From Eutreptiella sp. 'Long Island Sound 2002' (lineage: Eukaryota > Euglenozoa > Euglenophyceae > Eutreptiales > Eutreptiaceae), in contig OZ038378.1 in the NCBI GenBank assembly GCA_964036045.1, positions 139,468,765 to 139,532,764 of the forward strand: 64,000 bases of DNA, in the 5' to 3' direction. Every line of letters starts with the position of its first letter. Position 1 is the first letter of the stretch. Under the pieces are notes generated by a model, which was not told the DNA's origin, searched no databases, and saw only the letters and a list, made by a program, of their open reading frames with translations. This document shows positions 58,610 through 64,000 of the stretch, in pieces. The position numbers and the translations under genes were made by a program.

Positions 58610-61600
58610 CTAGGGGGCGTCGGTTGTGGAAGTAGGGGCATTCTCCTCCGCATCAACCTCGTTGACACCCTTCTTCTTTCCCCTATTCCTAGTCTTCTTG
58701 TTGTTGTCCTTGTTCTGGTCGTTCTCTTTGTTCTCCGTGTTCTTGTTGTCCGACCTGGGGACCCAGTTCCTCTTGATCTCCTGGATCTCCTTGGCCAGCT
58801 CGGTCCCCACCGACATCAGCTTGGAGAGCTCGTCCTTGTCCGCTTCCCCTTTGGCCTCCCGGATACCCGCGGGTGCACGCTTCTTCGACCCGTGCGCCTT
58901 TTTGTAGGCCTCCGTGTCGGCCTGGTGGATGGGGCATGTTCGGTGGTCATGGTTGAAGCCTCGCTTCCTCCCATAACACACGAAACAGCCCTGAGGGTGA
59001 GCTCGTATGAACTCCCCAAAGGACAGCGGAGGATCGCCAATGCGGCGAGGGTCCCTCTTCTCCTTCTTCTTCCAACCCTGCCGCAGGGGCTTCCAGCTTC
59101 CCCGGTTGCTCCCCGCGTTCAGGTTGTTGGCGACGAAGGCACAAACGGCCATTTCGGCAGGCTCATCGTCGTCGCAATCGTCGACGGGAGCTCCATCGCC
59201 CCCGCCTCTCCCGCTGGGTCCATGGCAGCTTCCCCGCCAGGTCCCTCGCCAACGTAGCTGATGTCACGGTCGCCGGGCCTCAACCCGCGGGTGTGGTGGA
59301 GGTTCCGGTACTCCTTGAGTACCTCCTTTCCAACCCACTCCAGGATCTCGTTGCAGCTCATCCGCGCCGGGATGGCCTGCAGACGGATGGTCTGGCCGCT
59401 CACGTCACACTCATCAAGGCGCCACATCGCGGTCTTCTCGCGATCGCCCGAGACGGTGATGAGTAGAGCGTTTGGCAGGGTGTGCCGTTTGACATCCCGG
59501 GCCACGTTCTTCCTCGTCCAAGCCACCACGTTCGTATGATACTCTTTGGGGAGCATCATCTTGACCGTGTGGTTGGACTTGGCCCTCTTGGCTTCTTCCT
59601 TGGTCACCCTCTTGATCCATGCCTCCGGCAGCATGGAGAGCAGGCGAGCCTGCTCGTCACCCTCGTTCCAATCCTCCAGGTTGCGGCGGAAGAGGGTATA
59701 TTGCCCTCGGAAGTCTCGCCAGTCCCGTAGGCGGATCTCCCGTCCATCATGCTGAATCTTGATGGACTTCCACCGCTTGGCAGGCACCTGCGGAGCGTCC
59801 ACCCGCTCGTGCTCGTTGAGCCACTTCTTGGCTTCCTTGAGGGTCTTGATTTTCCCCTCCTTGGTCGCCACGAAGTATAGCCCTTGGAGCACTTCGGGCA
59901 GGCGGTACCTGAACCGTCTGAAGACATATTTCTCCGCATCTGCGGGATCCATGTCCTCAGTGACGGTTACCCCCTAATCGTCCAGCTTCTCCAAGAAGCG
60001 GTCGAGGTTGAGGGGGTTGCCATCGTACATGGGGGGCTTGATGTCCTTCAGGACTTCCCACACGGCGGCATCCGCGGCCTTAGAGACCATGAACGCCGGC
60101 CGCGAGGTCGACCGAGGTTCCCATCGGCCTCTCTTACGGACTCCCACGGCCGCCATCCCCATCTCCTCCCCGGTATCCGCGTGGCTACGCCGTGGTTCCT
60201 CCATGTACGCTGAACCGAGATGTTCACGCCGTACTCCTTCCATGTATGCCTCGTCATCACGGCGCCAGCGGCTGCGTTCAGCGGCCTCCCGTCGTACACC
60301 ACGCGGCGGGCTAAGGCCGACCTCCTCCAGGTCTTCCTTGCGTCCGTCGACATCTCACTCCACGTCTCCTCCGGGGACCTCATTCCTGAGTCCACCATAA
60401 CGTCCGCAAGCCATTGGGATTGGCTCCGGGGCTGGTGCGGGGCGTCGGGGGCGTACCGGCGTCCGCGGTGGAGCACGGCGGTTGTGGTGATCCGCCCTGA
60501 GCCACTCATCACGCCACTCTTCACTGCCACTGCCGGGCGGCACGCGCTCGTTGCGGCGGCCCGCGCTGTGGTGAGAGGGGGCGCTGAGAGAGGGGGCACT
60601 GGCGCTGGGGGGACTCCTGGGGGCTCCACCGGGGGCGTGGGGTCTGCCTGGACCTGGTCCGGGTCCCCAGCCGTCGTCGGACGAGCCAGACTCCAGGGGT
60701 GAGTGGTCACTGCCGACGCTCCCACGGCCTTCCAGCACGTCCAACCTCTGCTGCAGGGCGCTCATGACCCTGTTCAGCTGCCTGGTTTCGCCCTTGGCGA
60801 TGTTCAGTTGCCTCTGGGTGGCGGTGGCGGCCTTGGCGCTCTTGACCATCTCGATCTTGGCGATGTCCAGCTCCTCCTGTGCGCCCGCGGCGACCCTGGC
60901 GATGCGAGTCATCTCGCCCTTGCCCGTGTCTACCTCGCGCCCGAGGGACTGGACCCTCCTGCGGAGGTGGACGATCCACCGCCAGGTGGAATCCGGGTCG
61001 CCGTTCCCTCGTGGGCCGTCGGGGTCCCCAGGGGGTCCTCCAGGAGGGCCTCTGCCGGGTCCGCCCGGTCCAGGGGGTCCTCCACCGCCCGGTGGTCCGC
61101 CTCCAGGGGGTCCACTTGGTGGGCGTCCTCCAGGGGGTCCTGATGGTCCTCCGCCAGGGGGTCCCGGTGGGTCTCTGCCGGGTCGCCTCGGTGGGTCCCA
61201 GGATGGGGGCTTCTTCGTGTAGTCAAAGTCCATGTCATCATCCTCGTCCATGTCGCCCCACCTGGGCGTCTCGGTCCCGCACGCGGAAGACTCCGAGCTC
61301 CGGTAGGGAGGAGGGAGATCCTCACTCTCACCCTCCGGCTCAATGGGGACGTCTCCGCCTCCTCTGCCAGCCACTCCTCGGCGATGTCGGCGGCCTCGTT
61401 CATCCCCGTCGCTGGCGGTGAAGAAGGGGTCGGAGTCGTGGGGGTGTCCGCCCGCTGGCCTCCGTGACCTCTCCGGGGTCTTCCCCTTACCCTTCCTCCG
61501 TCGGTAGGCAGTGGGGCCACTGCTCCCAATGCTGCCCGTGTCCACCTAGTCCGGATCCAGCGCCATCTTGGAGGAGGCGTCCCCTTCGAAAAGCTTTCGA

Positions 61601-62982
61601 AGGGTCTCCACTCGGGATCCTCCCGGGGTAGTCTCGCGGCGGAGCTTGGCCTCTGCCTCCTCCATTGCGGCGCCGGTGGCTGCGGCAGCTCGCCTTTCGG
61701 CCTCCTCCCGGGCACGAGCCGCCTCGACTTCCCGGGTCTGCTGCAGCCGAGCCTTCTCCGCTTCCAAGGCTGCCAGCTCCGCCTCTGTCTTGGCCATCTC
61801 CTCAGCGACCTTCCGTCGCGCGGCCTAGATGGCGTCCTTCTTGGCGGCGTCCGCCTGGGCCTTAGCCGTCGCTTCGGCGTGGGCCCTTTCCTCCACCTCC
61901 TTCTTTGCCCTCTCCTGGGCCAGCGCCTCTTCCAGCGCCTTCACCTCGGCCTCCTTGCAGGCAATGGCCTCCTGCGTCAGGCGGGCTTCCTCGGCGGCTG
62001 CCGCCACCTCACCCTTGACCTGGGCAGTCGCTGCCTCATTAGCGGCTCCGGCCGTGAGTCCGGCCGCAATGGCTGCCACGGTCGAGGCGTGCATGGCCAT
62101 GCCATGCTCCCACTCCGCAGCCTCCTGCTGGGCGATGCCGACGGCGCCCTCCATGGCAGCGTTCTGCTGCGTGGCCCGTTGCCGGGTAACCCGAAGGTTG
62201 CAGGGCACCCCACAGGCGCGCTCACAGGCGCGCGCCACGTCCCTTTGGTCGGGAGCGACGCTGCTGTTGGAGCTGGCCTGGTCGGCTGGCATCCTCCAGC
62301 GGTGGGCCGACTCCACGTCGCTGCTCGGGCCTGACTTCCTCAGGTGCAGCTGACGAAGCTTGGCCTTGGCATGCTTGGCGACTTGAAGGAAGTCGCCAAG
62401 GGTGGTGTGGCTGGGGTGGTGACCGCCACTGGCCCGTTGGGGACTGGGGGCTGGGGTTCCGCCCTTGGTGCCTTGGGTGGTTTCGTTGGCCAGGGATTCC
62501 TGGTACTCCCGCCTCTTCCGGTCCCGCTTTTTGTCCCCGGCGGACCGCTTCTCCTTCCCCGGAGACGCGCTGCTGCTGCTGCCCTGCAGCGTGCGCTCGC
62601 TACCCGGTTCCGGGAAGTTCTTCTCGATCATGTCCCACATGGAGACGTTGATCGTGGCGCCCGACGGGTACTCGTTGGGCTTCTCGTCCTCCTCAATCCC
62701 GTCGGGGCGCTGCCTTTCGCCGGGCCTGTCTGGCCGGCTCCAGACCCTCCAGCGCCTCTGGCGGAAGCGGAAGGCAAACCCTTCAACCCGCAGCCAGTCT
62801 TCGACTCTCTGCAGGTGGTCGGGGCCCATGTCTTCGAGGAGCTCGAAGCTTGCGGGCATGCCGCCTTCGCACTGGGGGTGGCTGTGGCAATAGTGCTGGT
62901 CCCACACCAATTCACGCAGTAGGCGCACCGCATGGGGGTGGGGCCGCGGCCACGTCTTGCCCGCTTCTTGCCAGTTTACCAT
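58610..62982 (-). pseudogene. gag: Gag of the outer element, several lesions
   Basis: Start at ATG 62982 (MVNWQEAG). Same plan as the inner Gag: N-terminal Cys/His region, coiled coil, Pro/Gly tract (about 61,200-61,020), capsid-like part and CCHC knuckle, ending at the shared UAG 58610-58612. The N-terminal part is in frame here. Lesions: TAG 61825-61827 (GAG in the inner copy), TAG 61546-61548 (next to a 6-nt length difference), TGA 60355-60357 (TGG in the inner copy), TAG 59974-59976 (TTG in the inner copy), and a 2-nt length difference near 59,190 that shifts the frame. Confidence 0.85.
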
Positions 62983-63302
62983 GGCAGCGGGGGACCCAGT
63001 TGGTCTTGAGGTCCTTGGTGGTGGTTGTTGAAGCGGTTGCTCCGGTGTGGTTGTGGAGGCCGGTGACGCGGCTGGTGAAGCCCGGTGTGCGGCCTTGCTA
63101 GTCGGCCGATGGGACTCGCTGATGAGGGAGTCCTGGTCAGTCCACCTCCTTCACGGTCGCGGCGGTTCCGTGGTCGCTCAGGGCGATGCTCTGGGCGGCG
63201 CTGCGGGCTCCGTGATGGTCTTGGAGTCCTCGGGGTCGGGGTGCTGCTCGTACCCCTCGAAGGCCCCGAGTGGCACACGGGGGCTGGGTAACCCCGCGGC
63301 GG
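62983..63302 (-). other. 5' leader of the outer element
   Basis: About 320 nt; shorter than the inner leader because it lacks the GCTGCG expansion. No supported ORF. Confidence 0.5.
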
Positions 63303-63313
63303 TGAAACGCTTT
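63303..63313 (-). promoter_or_regulatory. Primer-binding site, self-complementary type (outer)
   Basis: Same 11 bases as in the inner copy, again directly against the LTR (63314) and complementary to the LTR segment at 63427-63437. It is conserved although the leader around it has diverged. Confidence 0.7.
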
Positions 63314-63858
63314 TGACGCGTTCCCTTGGGGGGCCTGGCCACGGGACGCTGCGGTGACACGCACAAGCAAGCAGGCAGGCAAAGCACTGCGCTCACAAGG
63401 GCATCAACACACTCGTGTCATGTGACAAAGCGTTTCAGGATCCTTGCCACTCTGCAACGAGGGAACAAAAGTATGTACAGCAACACATCAGCATATGTAC
63501 ACATGGGGTTAAGACTGGACTGGGGTAAGGGCATCACAGGACAATAGACACTCAGTCCCAACTCATATCCCAATCCCACATCCGACCCTCTCAGTGGCTG
63601 GTGGGGGCGGGGGCTCAAACACAACCCATACCCTGCTCAGTCCGGACCCTGAAACCCTGCCGATAGGGGGGGTGTTCGCCTAGCCACAGGCGAGTTCCTG
63701 GGAACCAAGTGGCTCCCAAGCCAACCAACAGTGGCTCCCCATGCTCCCTTAACGGCGGGCCCTAACTTGTCCCCGACCCAGAGATATGGCCCCGCCATTA
63801 TCCCCTAGGAGTTGGTAGCTGAAAATGGGCTGTTTCAGCCAAAACTGACATTAGCTTG
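63314..63858 (-). repeat. 5' LTR of the outer element, interrupted
   Basis: Starts TGACGCGTTCCC and follows the family LTR to ACATTAGCTTG at 63858, where the other LTRs continue with GAAGAACTCC-like sequence. Shares outer-specific variants with 32039-34984. Confidence 0.85.
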
Positions 63859-64000
63859 TGGGGACACCCTCCCACCTGGGACACATGGACCGGCTGGCCG
63901 CGACAATGCCTTCTCAAGCACATGCGGGAGCGGCTCAAGAGGCACCTGACATAGGGCAGTGGGAGGGACAGGACGTCCCCTTGGTAAGACCTTCTTCCTG
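63859..64000. other. Unidentified sequence inserted in or replacing the outer LTR
   Basis: From about 63857-63859 the sequence reads TGTGGGGACACCCTCCCACC and shows no similarity to the three other LTRs at the same place. The TG start and CACCC-rich beginning would suit the edge of another LTR element, but only 142 bp are visible. Confidence 0.4.

Larger units (their letters stand above)
32039..64000 (-). mobile_element. Outer Ty3/gypsy chromovirus, split by an inner copy; right end beyond window
   Basis: Minus-strand element. Its 3' LTR is 32039-34984, the pol half is 34985-40085, the gag-protease half is 57281-63313, and its 5' LTR begins at 63314. The inner element (40086-57276) separates the halves. 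Removing it with one GTGG aligns the join without a gap to inner bases around 48,150-48,200. The outer LTRs share variants not found in the inner pair (GGCCTGGCC, ACAAGCAAGCAGG, AAAGCACTG, CAGCAACACATC). It sits in the edge of the 48-bp satellite; the left flank ends GGAG. All coding parts are broken. Confidence 0.85.

Noticed and set aside
32039-64000. Tandem LTR array made by unequal recombination between LTRs
   Set aside because: The GTGG duplication, the complementary halves of the outer internal region and the pairing of LTR variants fit a nested insertion instead.

Overview
This is a repeat-dominated piece of a eukaryotic nuclear genome. It has GT-AG introns with pyrimidine-rich acceptors, tandem repeats with higher-order structure, and two Ty3/gypsy LTR retrotransposons of the chromovirus type (integrase followed by a chromodomain). 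There is no bacterial gene organisation, rRNA, tRNA or CRISPR array. A streptophyte or charophyte alga (Chara-like) would fit the chromovirus type and the plant-like CG/CHG pattern of decay, but the species is an inference.

Layout. (1) 1-9233: sparse, decayed gene-like sequence. The best gene is at 1920-3949, a 2OG-Fe(II)-oxygenase-like domain followed by a Cys/His cluster, with a phase-compatible downstream exon at 4288-4572. A Lys-rich coiled-coil pseudogene (4652-5380) and a frameshifted unknown gene (6207-7554, perhaps continuing at 8657-9003) follow. A minisatellite built on GGTTCCAGCA and CAGAAAGGGG occurs four times; three copies sit directly before a 3' splice acceptor. Related repeats at 1449-1577 and 8255-8480 flank the region. 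(2) 9234-32038: a satellite of 48-bp monomers, about 400 copies, with nested segmental duplications (985, 432, 2352 and 1582 bp). It is interrupted at 28894-31150 by an insert carrying a 115-bp GT-rich dimeric tandem repeat. (3) 32039-64000: an outer chromovirus on the minus strand, inserted into the satellite edge. It is split by a complete inner element of the same family at 40086-57276, flanked by a 4-bp target duplication GTGG. The outer 5' LTR is itself interrupted near 63858 by another unidentified sequence that runs off the window.

The chromovirus reads, on the minus strand: LTR (about 2.97 kb), an 11-nt self-complementary primer site, a very large Gag (about 1,430 codons, with coiled coil, collagen-like Pro/Gly tract and zinc knuckle), an in-frame UAG present in both copies, aspartic protease, an unusual domain resembling a degenerate N6-adenine methyltransferase, reverse transcriptase, RNase H, D,D35E integrase, chromodomain, about 1.5 kb of 3' noncoding sequence, a polypurine tract and the 3' LTR. 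Both copies are broken by stops and frameshifts. The RT-to-chromodomain part of the inner copy is intact over 1,101 codons.

The observations most worth following are: the predicted self-priming (Tf1-like) start of reverse transcription with exactly 11 nt of complementarity in both copies; the shared gag-pol UAG; the replaced U3 promoter region between outer and inner elements; and the minisatellite tied to splice acceptors.
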